Source of the DNA: Owenia fusiformis
Lineage: Eukaryota > Annelida > Polychaeta > Sabellida > Oweniidae
Length of the DNA: 64,000 bases
NCBI GenBank assembly: GCA_903813345.2
Contig: CAIIXF020000004.1
Location: 2,253,525 to 2,317,524, forward strand
Direction of reading: 5' to 3'
Each line of letters begins with the position of its first letter. Position 1 is the stretch's first letter. Positions 46,907-58,500 of the stretch are shown piece by piece. The translations under genes were made by a program, and so were the position numbers. The notes under the pieces are model-generated. The model saw nothing but the letters and a program-made list of their open reading frames with translations, searched no databases and was not told the origin of the DNA.

Positions 46907-47613
46907 CTATAAGCTTTGAGTAAAATAAAATACAATTATCCAATAGTCCTTGCACATATAATTCGAGGCATATAAAATATTCAATTTCTAACAAATAATT
47001 TGTCCAAACCAACATCACATTCATCCAGCTTTCATTCCATTCATACTTTACATTCATAACTTCATTTCCCATATATAAAACACTTGATAATAAATAAAAG
47101 AAGCAAAAGTTTACACTTTTCAGGCGCTTGCTAATGCCTAGGTCACATAGCCGCCGGGCGCCGGCCGATGAGTAGTCATCGGCCGATTTCTAAATCGACC
47201 GGGCGCCGGTGACTTTTCACCGATGTCTTGATCTAATCGTGAGTATGGTCACATTAGTACAGGCATCGTACGGCGCCCGCAATCAATTGAATCTGAAAGA
47301 CATCGCACGGGTATCGCAAGGCTATCTGCCGATGGCCGTACGGCACCCGCCAGGACATCGGTCGATCTACAGGCCTCTAGATTTATACTAAATTCTTGTA
47401 TGACCTAATATGACTGTTCCGCATGGCGTGAATGCAAGATTCGAAAACGAAATACTTCGATAGACAGGACTTCCAGGATAATAATCTTTTCATGCAATAA
47501 AAATCAGAAAAAGAAGATCCTCTTTTCGAGTAAATAGGTTCAATATTTAGAAAAAATGCTGACACGGGTCCCTATTCATAATTTTTCAAATTGTTTGATT
47601 GATATTTTTACTA

Positions 47614-48090
47614 TCATGGGTACTCCAATTGAAAGAAAACACATTGTTTCAATAAAAACATTGTATTTATGCCCAGAAAGTACTCATGGTGAAAGTTATG
47701 ACCGTCTAAAATCACTTGCCGTACTGCACGTGGTCTTTTCATCAAAGTGCACCCTGACCTTAATTCATTTTTAGATCTTTCATATAAACAAATACTATGT
47801 CCACCTGTCCATCCGATACTATTAGCAAAATTCCATATTTCTGCATCTTTCTTTTGTCTGTTCTCGTAAAGAGAATTTGTTTGGTCATAAAAATATGGCC
47901 TATTTTCAAAGAAATTGGCAATATTTTCTTCTATTTCAAGTGGAGTACCCTCTTGATCCCTAGACACATCTAAATCTCCATCATCCGCCAGCTCACTGGC
48001 ATTGTTATTGTCTTTTTCCACCTGTCTTTCCAAGGCCTTCGTCATATATGGCCCATTGGCCTTATCCCCTCTATCCTTAGCCTTTGGCAT
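47614..48090 (-). CDS. MADF-like (Myb/SANT-related) protein of the TIR transposon
   Basis: 158 aa from the ATG at 48090; the frame upstream of it is inside the foldback repeat and is not part of the gene. An acidic, polar N-terminus is followed by a segment matching the first half of a MADF DNA-binding domain: IEENIANFFENRPYFYDQTN, then SLYENRQKKDAEIW and FANSIGWTG. The second half of the domain is not recognisable, and the frame may be shifted after GWTGG. MADF proteins bind DNA. Position inside the TIRs suggests it serves, or once served, the transposon. Confidence 0.65.
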   Translation of the reverse strand: MPKAKDRGDKANGPYMTKALERQVEKDNNNASELADDGDLDVSRDQEGTPLEIEENIANFFENRPYFYDQTNSLYENRQKKDAEIWNFANSIGWTGGHSICLYERSKNELRSGCTLMKRPRAVRQVILDGHNFHHEYFLGINTMFLLKQCVFFQLEYP

Positions 48091-48100
48091 ATTAACTGTA

Positions 48101-48459
48101 ATTCGAACATGACTGTATTCACGCCTTCTATAAACTGTAATCAAAGTCAATGCTTCAGCTGGGTTATATTCGAGTATAATAACCCAGTTAATACGTGTAA
48201 TGTGTGACGTCATAACGGTGGGTCGTAGTAATGGCGGATCATGATGAATTATTCGAAACAATTTGGTGAATTTTCATGTTCGAATCGTAATATAGACCTC
48301 AGAGCAGGGTTACTAGTTTCGAATAACACGCCGCTGGTCTCGGCACAAAGCTTTCGAACCCCTCACCTTCGGTCGTTCGGGGTACAGAAAACGTTTGTGC
48401 CGAGACCAGCTGGGTGTTATTCGAAACTAGAAACCCTGCTCTTTGGTCTATATTTCTTA
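48101..48459. repeat. Foldback-family repeat, copy A
   Basis: Two parts. The left part (48101-48286) runs from ATTCGAACATGACTG to TCATGTTCGAAT, itself an inverted pair, and contains TGACGTCA (48205-48212) and TAATGGCGG. The right part (48287-48456) is a hairpin with arms starting GTAATATAGACC / GGTCTATATTTC and including GGTTACTAGTTTCGAATAAC / GTTATTCGAAACTAG. Copy B is at 62996 and copy C at 12849. Confidence 0.88.
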
Positions 48460-49536
48460 ATTATTGAGACAATGAACTTCGTATTAAAATTGTGACCCTT
48501 CAAAATACTGTACTGTTCTCTCTGTACTCACAAAATCAGTCAGAAGATTTTTAAAATAAACGATTTGTAATTGTATATAGCATGAGTGAATATACGTATA
48601 AAAATGTATCACTCTATTCAATGTGTATGACAGACATGTACACGATTAATGTCAATATAAGAACGACTTGATCAACCCACCCACCCAGCCATTCAAATGT
48701 GTGCCATTGTTTTACAGTAAGCCTAATCGTTCCATTTATGTTTTATAAAAAATCTCTGACAGTGTGTAGTAATTATAATTCCTTACCTCATTATTTCTAG
48801 AACCTTAATATCACTTTATAAGTAATCATTATTAAGATTTATCAAACAAATCAGCACGCAAAATCCCAAGATGACCGTGCGATGCCACCGGGCGCCGTAA
48901 GATAATCGTACGATGACCGGACGGGACACGGCCGGTTAGGTACCGATGAGTTTGGTTGAGAAAAAATCGCCAAGACATCGGCAACTTTTATCTCCGCGAT
49001 AAAACTCTGCCGGCGCCCGTACGATGTCTAAAAATCGGCCGATGAGTGGCGATCATCGCCCGGCGCCCGTACGATGCCCGGGCTCGCCGGCCGATTTTGA
49101 ACAAAATACTCATCGGCCGGGCGCCGTAGTGAAAATCGGAGCCTATGTGACCAAGGCATTAAGTAACATAATTTACAGTACGAATAATCCAGCTTGGCCA
49201 GAAGCCAAGCTTCAAGCGCTAACCAAACATATATACAACTTGATTTTTGCATTTCCAAAGGACTCCATTCGCTTACTTTTGACCGCTTAAAAAATCTACA
49301 CGCACATTATACGAGCATTACAGCGGTCGATTTCAGCATAACTGATCTACTGTGTATAGATTTTGCCATCGCGCGGACGTCAGTGCGCTATCAAAACAAT
49401 AACAACATTTTGTTTGTGAAATCTGTAGTGCTCGTATTTTGTTCCTATAATGATCAAAGAATACATAAATGATACACATAATTACAGAATTTTTGTAAAA
49501 AACTCGGCATATCGCAAATTACCCCCATTACAACAT

Positions 49537-51761
49537 AAGTTGTGGAAGAAATGTGTTAAATCAAGGAGAGGGGGGTAAAATATGCTTGTATATGACCAAA
49601 TCAATTTTCAAGCTCCTTCTCTATCCAATATACGAAAGGTGATAGACAGTATACTCACTTATTCCAAAAGTTTCCCAATAACATTATTTTAATTCAAGAA
49701 GGAACTATATAGTAATAACTGTAAGTATACACAGACAGGTAAGCTAACTACAGACGTGCCTGGATCGAAAAAGAAAAACATCCATGCGCGGAATCAAAAG
49801 AACAGAGAAAATATTTGTCAGTCGTGTAACAAAAACTATTACGACTGTATGGATCAATTTTTTCTACAGGATTAAGTGACAAAAATGCAATCTGTGGTAT
49901 CATGAATCCATAGAATTTTCAGGCAAATATGGACAACTGATCATCAGTGCTAAGACTGATATGTTTTCTTTAAAGTTCTAAAACTATACACGTATATGAC
50001 TGGCTCGTATGGCCGTCCCACTGCTGAGTTATGTAATAGACTACTATAAACGACATGATATTTTGTTCTAAAACACGTTAAGTTCAGATTCAAAATCAGT
50101 TCATATATCCCCATAAGTCATATTTACTTGAAGAATGGAATTTTGTAACACATCAACTTTCTCATCACTGCTGATTGTTCATTACGATATAAAATGAACG
50201 AAAATAGAAACGTGCACACCCCCTCCTCTTTACTGTTACGCTGTATCATGCATTAATTTATAGAGAGAAAATGATTTACATATACGATCTATCAGACCTC
50301 TAAAACGTCATCTGATAATAAAATGTAGTATTTCGTATCTTTATTTTGTGGTAAACATATTAAACCAGAGCATATTAATGAGCCCGAGCCCAAAAGGGCC
50401 AATTTCCTCGTCGTTATGTTTTACATAGCTCTTCATAATTGTTCGCAATAAACACTTAATCGCTGCATGCATATGTGACCGTTGATACAAATGATATTTT
50501 GATTTTGTAAGGTTCGTGTTTGAACAGGTATATTCTTTCATATTTTGCTTTTGTACGAGAAATGCGTAATACAAAAAACAAAAAGCAACTTATTTTTTGT
50601 TAACTTCTTGTCAAATTTGGGTATTTAGTTAATTTGTCACTTTTCCTTAAGAACCACCATTCAATTCATCTTTAAAACAGATACACAAGTTGAACTGAAG
50701 TCTGTGTCATTATTCAAAAGCATCATTTTGTTTTTCACATAGAAGTTAGTATTAAACCAATGGTGTCTTCACTTTCGCTAATGATTTTTCTCGTCGGCAT
50801 GGCCAATAGCATTGGTTTAGATATTGCTTGGTAACGAAAAAATCGAGGGAGTATACTAAAATCATTTCGTGGTTTAATTACATACTATATATAGGATTCT
50901 TTTTATCAGGTTTTGGTAAAAATATAATTTTATCATTTTTTCACTTTACCTCATTCTGAATTTTTCATGTTTTGGCGTCTTCAGTGAGAAACGACACGAC
51001 ATCCGGGGCTTTGTTTGGTCTTCATTAGACAATGGTGTATAAAGGGGTAGGATTTCTCAGACCTAGGTACCTTTTTCTGTACCGTTTTGCGGTTATTTTA
51101 CTCTATGGCATTGCAATCTGTTCACATCATTAGCTACATAATTGACTAACTTAAATATATGATATGTAAATAAGGGTTAACACTAACAGAATAAACAGGA
51201 AAATGTACTTGAAGTGGCGATTGTGTTTTCTGTCAGTCAGTCTTACCCCCCCTTACCCAGCTCTATAGCGCAGTATAAGGTGACCTGATTATGCAAATGA
51301 GAAGACCCCGTTGGTTTCTCGTCAGAGCAATCAAAACGGATGTGGACAATCTTCGTTTTAACTGTTGTATCCGAACAGTTGGTGACCGTAATTCAAGTGC
51401 TAGACTATCGAAAATAGGTTACGTTTTAAGGATAGATTGTTTTTACTTACCAATCATCAACATGTGCTGACATATTCAGCTCTGGACTTTATGTCCAAAG
51501 GGGGGTAAGACACATCGTCAGAAAAAATTTCAAGTTATCCAACCCCGATCATTTATTGGCTAATTCAAATCGGATGCAGTAAAAAACCGAACGCCAATTT
51601 GCGAACGATCCGGGTATTCCGTTCGACCTTGGCAATTCTAGACACGCAGCAGTCACATTTGCTATGGAATAATACTAAACATAACCGATTAATCAATAAT
51701 TTAATGAATAATAAACATAAACATGTTCCATACAAGTACATGTTGATATGTTTGCTTTTAG
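49537..51761. other. Intronic or intergenic, no gene recognised
   Basis: AT-rich sequence. A ~275-bp element with short inverted ends (TCTTACCCCCC / GGGGGGTAAGA) lies at about 51241-51511. The bases just before 51762 are the polypyrimidine/acceptor context of the hevein-like exon. Confidence 0.45.
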
Positions 51762-51950
51762 CTCAGAACCCCGCAATGGTGACGACTGATGGAAGATGTG
51801 GACCTGAGTTTAATAACCGTGAATGCCCCATCGATTCAATTATACCTAGATGGGCCCATGTGAGCCCATGCTGTAGTTTAAGTGGATGGTGTGGCGACAC
51901 CGAGATGCATTGTAATGGCATTGATTATAGAAAGATTTATGCACCAACAG
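51762..51950 (+). CDS. Third hevein-like (chitin-binding type 1-like) exon
   Basis: 189-nt internal exon, phase 1-1, acceptor TTTTAG at 51756-51761 and donor GTACCG at 51951. It encodes AQNPAMVTTDGRCGPEFNNR, then ECP, PCCSLSGWCGDTEMHCNGI and DYRKIYAPTG. All cysteines of the module match the exons at 34862 and 36512. It differs in WAHVSP replacing WGPTVHH. Its gene is uncertain: it may follow the PAN first exon at 41189, or be a far 3' exon of the type II membrane gene if the stop at 36715 is skipped. Confidence 0.85.
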
Positions 51951-51954
51951 GTAC

Positions 51955-52705
51955 CGTATACACTGCCATTCTCGAACAGTACTATACAGCGCTGTTTATG
52001 GAACAGTGCTGGACAGCGCTGGACAGCGCTGTAAAAACAGTATTGTTAGTACCTAGGCTGAAATACTCAATTCTGATTGGTTAATTAAAAGTGAAAAATA
52101 TGTACTATTGACAGCTACTCTTAGTTATGTTGACTGCTATACTAGATACTGTTTGCCGCTACTTTTGAAAAAAATGGGGAAACAATTTAAAGAAATTTGG
52201 GAAAAAAGTTTTGAAAACGAATTTCGGGAAAAAATTTGAATAAAGAATTTGGAAAAATATTTTGAACAAATAAATTTGGAAAGATTGGGAAAATAAGTGA
52301 TATTCGATGGTTTGGAGATTTTTGCTTAAATATGATATCTTGAACCACTTATCAAATATCTTCAAGTGATATTCATTATTTATCCTTGTAATGATAATAT
52401 TCTTCGGACTAACAAAAACAATTGTTAACCTCTGTATTCGCTCAAATGGTAAAAGTGTATACCTCAACCAGTCAACAGTAAACCTTGAGAGTACTTTTGC
52501 CCTTGTCCTTGGTCAACAGTACTTTCAAGGTTTACAGTATCGGTAAACAAAAATTTGCGAGCTGACCTCGAGAGGTCTACAATTGTATACTGTACTACGC
52601 TGTTCAAAACAGTGCTGTGAGAATAGCACTGTACATCGCTGGACAGCGCGGTTCTCGATCTGTTCAGTAGCAGTACTGTTTGCAGCGTTGTACAGTGTTG
52701 CAAGA
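51955..52705. repeat. Inverted repeat cluster rich in CAGCGCTG / CAGTGCTG words
   Basis: Starting right after the hevein exon donor, CAGTACTATACAGCGCTG and GGAACAGTGCTGGACAGCGC recur and reappear inverted near 52600-52700 (CAGTGCTG, CGCTGGACAGCGCG, CAGTACTG). The centre holds GTGATATTCGATGGTTTGG, shared with 13990-14033, and an A/T-rich GGGAAAAAA tandem. A foldback or complex satellite; non-coding. Confidence 0.65.
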
Positions 52706-53145
52706 TGTCGATGTAATGAATCTTTGCGTTATGCGTGTCAAACTAGGGTGAAAGGTTCAAAAACACTTGCCAGAGAGAAAAGGCCAGCAATCATAAAAAG
52801 TGGCAAAATCGGAAACTATAAACTTTGAAACAAAGGAAGTTTTAATTCATTTTATCATATTTTAACAGCAGAGCATATCAATAAAACACAAAATCAAACC
52901 AGTATATTTTAGAGAAAACACAGTTTAAATCGATCATAAACCCCATGATAAAGCATTATTGTGAGTATCTTAAAAAGCAACGAAGTGTTTCAGGTATCAT
53001 CCAAATTTATTTTTGCACATGGTGATATAATATGTATAGCACAGGGGCGGATCTGGGAACCAACAAGGGGGTGGGGGGCAAATTCCAAGTCTGATCAAAA
53101 AATGAGGCCTTTTCTGCCCACCGGATCCGCCAGTGTAACTGGTCC

Positions 53146-53474
53146 ACTCTTAAAAATTATTACTTAGATTTCCTTATATTGAGAAATTGTACTACTCATT
53201 TAATTTAAGTCAAAAATTACTTAAATAATCTTGAACTACTGAATAATTTTTAAGTAATTTTTAAGTAATTCATTTATGGTGAATTTACTAATGCAAGGAG
53301 AGAAATTGAAATACTTACTGTAGTAATTGTAATACTCATTTACATAATTAGGCAATTAAAAAACTCAAAATGACAATATAAGTTAAACCTAAGTAAAATG
53401 AAGTAAAACTAAGTATTTAACTTTAAGTAATTTTTATACTTGGGAAATACTCAAGTAATTCATTTTTAAGAGTG
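53146..53474. repeat. ~329-bp AT-rich MITE
   Basis: The ends ACTCTTAAAAATTATTACTT and AAGTAATTCATTTTTAAGAG (then T) are inverted. The interior repeats AAGTAATTTTT words. No coding capacity. Just upstream is a GGGGCGGATC / GGATCCGCC inverted pair (about 53044-53132), also found singly at 55084. Confidence 0.8.
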
Positions 53475-54244
53475 TCTGCAATGTACGATAGATGAACCAA
53501 AGATATCATATGCCTTAGATTGAGATAATGATTGTTCAGTGTCACATTGTGAATGTATAACAAAGTTATAATTTGGTTAAATACGGTATTTACTTCCAGG
53601 ATAAGTCAACTGACGTGAAAAATCCTACATCAACGACAATACCAACTACAGACTGTATAGCAATCCACGAGGCGTATATGATTCGATAACTCCTTTTACG
53701 ATTGCTGAAATCCTAAGACCAAAACTGCAAACAATATATTAAAAACTTACGTTTACGTATTACTTACGTATAGACGACGATTTATAAGAATATCGAACTT
53801 ATGGACGTTTAGAGTTGCGCAATAAATGATGACGTAATCAAACGCTTCATAAGTTATACGTTATACAGGAATAATAAACATGCTATAAGTGAGTTGCAAA
53901 ATCGTGTAAGATTTTTAAATTATAGACGCTTTCACTTTTAGATCATACGTACAAACTTGCAGTTTTTCCCCATTCTGAAAATTTTTCGCATGATTTTTAG
54001 CCAAAATTGCGAAAAAGCTCCTCCCCTGGAAAAAGCTCCCCCTCCTGTTAAAAGCTGGCTACGGGCAAGTGTTCATCCTGCACTAGACTGTAGTAATATA
54101 CACAAGCCGAGTGCTACGTATTGGTTCAACTGAGCAGAATGTACACCTCCCTCATTTAACAGTCAAACCCAATGACCATTTATGATCCTAGTAAACTTTT
54201 TCTGACTTAGCTATACCAAGATCAAACCCCTAGTTATGTGTCGC

Positions 54245-54977
54245 TAATGCACCCTATGCAGACAGAGCTTGTGGGAAATATTGGGTGCGGCGCAAATGAG
54301 CGGAGGGTGCGGAGCTAACGGTCATTTTTGAATTTAAAATTGGGATATTTCTGAAACTAAGCCGTTTTGGGACTTCAAATATACCAAGATATGTGTATTT
54401 GACACCAAATATCAATAAAATTGTGAAAATAGTAGTGCAATTCATTTTATAGCGACGCAATATGCCTTAAACATTTCCCAGACCTATATATTTTGAGACT
54501 ATCCTTTTAATACTGCGTCCCCAGCATTCATAAAAATGGTGTTCGTTTATGGAGCTCCTCCGCACCCAATATTTAGAGGGGGCTCATATCGGAAAAACAT
54601 TTCCGAATTTTTATAAAATCACACAGATACTGCCTGGCTTCCAAGATGCAAAATAATTTGTATAGATAGTGTACATTGAACACCATTTTTTATGAATGCT
54701 GGGGACTCAGTATTAAAAGGATAATTTCAAAATATATAGGTCTGGGAAAGGTTTAAGGCACACTGCGTCGCTATAGAATGAATTGCGCTACTATTTTCAC
54801 AATTGTATTGATATTTGGTGTCAAATACACATATCTTGGTATATTTGAAGTCCCAAAACGGCTTAGTTTCAGAAATATCCCAAATTTAAATTCAAAAATG
54901 ACCGTTAGCTCCGCACCCTCTGCCCATTTGCTCTGCACCCAATATTTCCCACAGGCTCTGTCTGCATAGGGTGTAAT
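54245..54977. repeat. Large foldback: ~300-bp inverted arms around a 125-bp loop
   Basis: Arms 54245-54552 and 54678-54977 are nearly perfect inverted copies. Matching words include ACCCTATGCAGACAGAG / CTCTGTCTGCATAGGGT, GGTGCGGAGCTAACGGTCAT / ATGACCGTTAGCTCCGCACC and AAGCCGTTTTGGGACTTCAA / TTGAAGTCCCAAAACGGCTT. Mismatches are scattered single bases, so it is recent. The minus-strand open frames in both arms are mirror shadows of the palindrome. Confidence 0.95.
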
Positions 54978-55189
54978 GGTGCTGTCACATTTTCGATCGA
55001 CACTTTCGATCACCGTTTGCAACCGTGAATACTTTTGAACAGACGGTGGGTGAGTGTAATAGTCTGCTTTTGTTGAGATATCAGGGGCGGATCTGGGAAT
55101 CAACAAGGGGGGTGGGGGCAAACTTCTGGTCTGAGAAAAAAACAGCACACAATAGCATTAGCATGAAGTGTTACATTAGAATACCGAAC

Positions 55190-55560
55190 ATCATTGTGTG
55201 TTTCAAATGACAAATTCACATTATGAATAAATTTATTTCTTCCAGTAATCAATATATGACAGTTATATAGAAAAATCTGATTCGACGATCGAATGTTTGA
55301 TTCATGGTTAGTTTTCCTTCTGGTGTAAAAGAGTTAAATAATAAGGATATGTCCACCTTGTTGAGGTCGGAAAGAGACATATACATGTAGATTATAGTCA
55401 GTATGGTTAAAATATCACGCATTTGTTCAAGCAAATGTTCTATTTGTGTGCTTTGGAAATGCAGTTGAAATTAAACATTTGATATTCATCAAGATTGCAA
55501 ATACAGAAGTGAAAGACAACTTCACAAAGACAGTTAGTGATAGCACTGCGAGTTCGTGTG
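55190..55560 (+). pseudogene. Truncated duplicate of the PAN exon locus
   Basis: This stretch matches about 59985-60370, including GACGATCGAAT, TCTGGTGTAAAAGAGTTAAA, TTCAAGCAAATGTTCTAT and GATAGCACTGCGAGTTCGTG. It departs right after TGTGCT, i.e. inside the PAN core before its second cysteine. Small indels also disrupt the frame. It is a partial segmental duplication about 4.8 kb upstream of its source, with no complete exon. Confidence 0.88.
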
Positions 55561-58500
55561 CTCAAAACATGTACATGTACGTTGTACTTGGAACTGAAGT
55601 ATTCACGTTGTTATGAATGTGGTCAAACCAAGGGACCCGCGATGAAAGGACGAGTGGCTTTAAGACCCTATATTAGCCCCCAAGATATTTAGAAAAAATT
55701 GTACAGGATATCAAAGAAGAGACTGTCTTTGATAACCAGATCCAGAAATTGGGTCATTCTGACATTTATATTTCAAAATATAGGTCATTCTATTAACGTG
55801 TATAAAATGACATTTTCAAGGAAAATCACTTTTTACATCATTATTGTCAATGTTTCTATTTATTATCAAAGTAATCATTATTTTCAGTCATTTAAGACTT
55901 TTTAATTGAACCTGTTGCTATTATCTTACATAATAGTGACAAAGCATATTGGGCAACATTCAAAAACATATAAAATATAACAAGTCAAAAATACAAACAA
56001 AATATTGAATAGTGATCTTCTTTATACTTCATTTAGAATAATTGTCTACAAAACAAGTTTGCGAAACTATGTCAGAAAAGCATATTATATTTTTTTAATT
56101 TACATCACAATGAGAAAAAACAAGGGACAACATTTAAAAACACATGAAGTAATTAACAAGTCAAAAATGCATATCAACCAATTATATATTGATCTGCTTC
56201 CTTGAGATCATTTGCACATATGCAGTTTGTGGCAGTAAAATACTGAATTTATTATTTCACATCACAGTGAGGAAGCACAAAGAGCAACATTTGAAAACAC
56301 ATGGACTTTACATAACTGTTGATGAGCACATTCATGTGTTTGTTCATTATAATAAGAGATTCTCTGAGATATCATCGTCTTCTTCAAATGACAACATTTC
56401 ATACATATCTTTTGATTTTAAAATGTCAAACTTCATGCATTTCTTTTTGCTTTTATACCCCTTGTCCCTACAACCCTATTCCAAACAAGGCAGGTACATC
56501 ACCATCCAGTGTTTGCATTAATACTATTACATACATCTGGATCTGGGTTATACTCCACCCATGTATAATGAGATTTAGAGGACACAAACCGATTACTGGT
56601 CTTTTACACAAATTAGGCCATATGTATCTTTTTTAACAATGATGGTATATTTCCCATCTACTTGAAGATGGTCATCTGTGCATCGTTTAAATTGGTTGGC
56701 CTGATCTTAAGAGAGTCTACTATATTTAGTTGTAACCCTCTTGTCTCCATACAGGGGGTGCAGGGAGATTGCAGTTCACTCATGCAGTTCACTTTGCTTT
56801 GGGCATTTTATTAGCAAATGCCGTTTTTCCGCCTACTGATTGTGACTTACAGTATATTTCTTCTGTACAATAAAGTTGAGCTGGATTTCTAAATATGAAC
56901 AAAATGATTGTACAACAATCATCTCATATGAATGTATTGAAAGGAATTGCATGTTATTATGTTGCTTAGAGCCATGGTAAAGATATATGCTTCTCAAGAG
57001 GTCATGCTCCAGTGCAAGCATACATAGTAGTTCATGAAAAGATCATATGAATAAAGAAAATATACTCAAATATATAAAACACAACTGTCACAATCATTCT
57101 AAGGATTTTCAAAATGGAAGACATCATTTTATTTCATGCTGAAAATTGCAGAAAAGTTTCATTTTTGCACAACGCTTGGTCCTTACCTAGATTTTTACAT
57201 ATCTCAAGAAGTACCTTAGAAGTACACTATTCCCTCAATACATATAACTTTCTAGGTAAGAACCAAGCGTTATATGAACAAAGCAAGAGTTTATCATGAC
57301 CTTCCTCTATCTAAAAAGAAGTAGGTCAACACAATTGCAAACATAACTAATCTCTACTCAATGACTATTGAAATATGACTATTTATATGTACAAAATATT
57401 AATCCAATGAGTGTATAGAGTTACACAATCAAACAATGGGACATCTGCCAAGTTGGGTTTATGCATTCTGGAGACATTTTCTGAGACTGATAAAAAATTC
57501 ACATTTTCACAGGAAGTGATACATACCTCCCAAATCAACCAAAATATACTTATATCAGGAATCTTGAATGCTTTTTATTGCTATTTTTGAAAATATACAT
57601 ATTTATCTACAATTTGATCCTACATATCAAGGATATTAACGACATTGCATTTTCCAAAAAATGTTAAGTGACCCCAGGGGTGTCTATAGCCATTCGTTCT
57701 TTGAACTTGCGGTGTTCCCGATAAAGGCTGCAATAAAAAGGAAAGAGGATTATGTTTTTTTACTTTATATATACTATCTAAAGCATTTTCATTAAATCTA
57801 ACCAATTTATTACATGTTGTTAAGATCGTGACCGTACTAGTAGTGTCACATGTGCTACTACATACAAGTAAAAATGAATAGTCAATGAATCAATCTAGCA
57901 TGCCTATGGGTCACTTTTGGTTATTTCACACCAACATAGGTTTCTGGCACAAACGATAACTCGGAGAAATACGGGGTAAATTTACAAATCACATATGGTG
58001 CATAAGCATATAAAGATTTACAGAACTGATTTTGAATAGAATCCTCACGTATTTGATATTTGAGACAATTTTTCAATATTTTCCGCTCTATTTAATGGAG
58101 GCCATTCACCCTATCTGTAACATGTCAAAGTATAATGTTATTGACATATGTATAAGTCATATCTTTATCATAGTTTGTGAAGGTATCGTGGAATAGCTTG
58201 AAAAATATTTTGAACAAATTAGCTGTTTGTGACTGTTATATAAAAACAATGCGAACCTTTTGTGCCCTTTTCAATGTATCGCATGTTTAGCTCCCTTTTC
58301 AATGTATCCCATGTTAAGCTCCCTTTTCAATGTATTGCATGTTAAGCTCCCTTTTCAATGTATTGCATGTTCAGCTCCCTTTTCAATGTATTCCATTGTT
58401 TAGCTCTGTCAAATGTGTTAGTGTTCAATGAAAATGGTTTCCTTATCAATATTTTTTCATGATTTAGCAATTATATCCGAATCGTCACCTCATTTGTCTT

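Larger units (their letters stand above)
47132..49161. mobile_element. 2.03-kb TIR DNA transposon nested in the LINE
   Basis: The 19-bp ends TAATGCCTAGGTCACATAG and CTATGTGACCAAGGCATTA are inverted with one mismatch. Next to each end lies a GC- and CpG-rich subterminal zone (47150-47380, 48865-49150) full of CGGGCGCC, CATCGGCCGAT and CGTACGATG words. The interior carries a MADF-like open frame on the minus strand and a foldback repeat (48101-48459). No transposase and no clear target-site duplication were found. MADF/Myb-like partners occur in PIF/Harbinger elements, so that superfamily is one option, not established. Confidence 0.82.
43082..49536 (-). mobile_element. ~6.4-kb L1-like LINE with 16-bp target-site duplication, carrying nested elements
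   Basis: ACCCCCATTACAACAT flanks the element exactly (43082-43097 and 49521-49536). The minus-strand insert 49520-43098 ends in AATAAAG and a short A-rich tail. Order on the minus strand: ~360 bp of 5' sequence, a nested 2.03-kb TIR transposon (49161-47132), ~220 bp, then ORF2 (about 46906-43182). No ORF1 was seen, so the family may lack it or the copy may be slightly 5'-truncated. It is larger and older than the LINE at 37-39 kb but related in RT and tail. Confidence 0.92.

Noticed and set aside
48276-48290. TGTTCGAATC in the foldback as a pol III B box / tRNA-derived SINE
   Set aside because: No matching A box at the right distance and no tRNA-like fold; it is part of the inverted pair with ATTCGAACATGA.
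52159-52467. 102-aa Phe-rich minus-strand open frame
   Set aside because: Translation of a GGGAAAAAA-type low-complexity repeat.
54771-55148. 125-aa minus-strand open frame
   Set aside because: Lies largely within one arm of a palindrome and mirrors an open frame in the other arm; no domain.
58265-58404. Five 28-bp repeats, CRISPR-like in length
   Set aside because: Units abut directly with no spacers, in an animal genome; a plain minisatellite.
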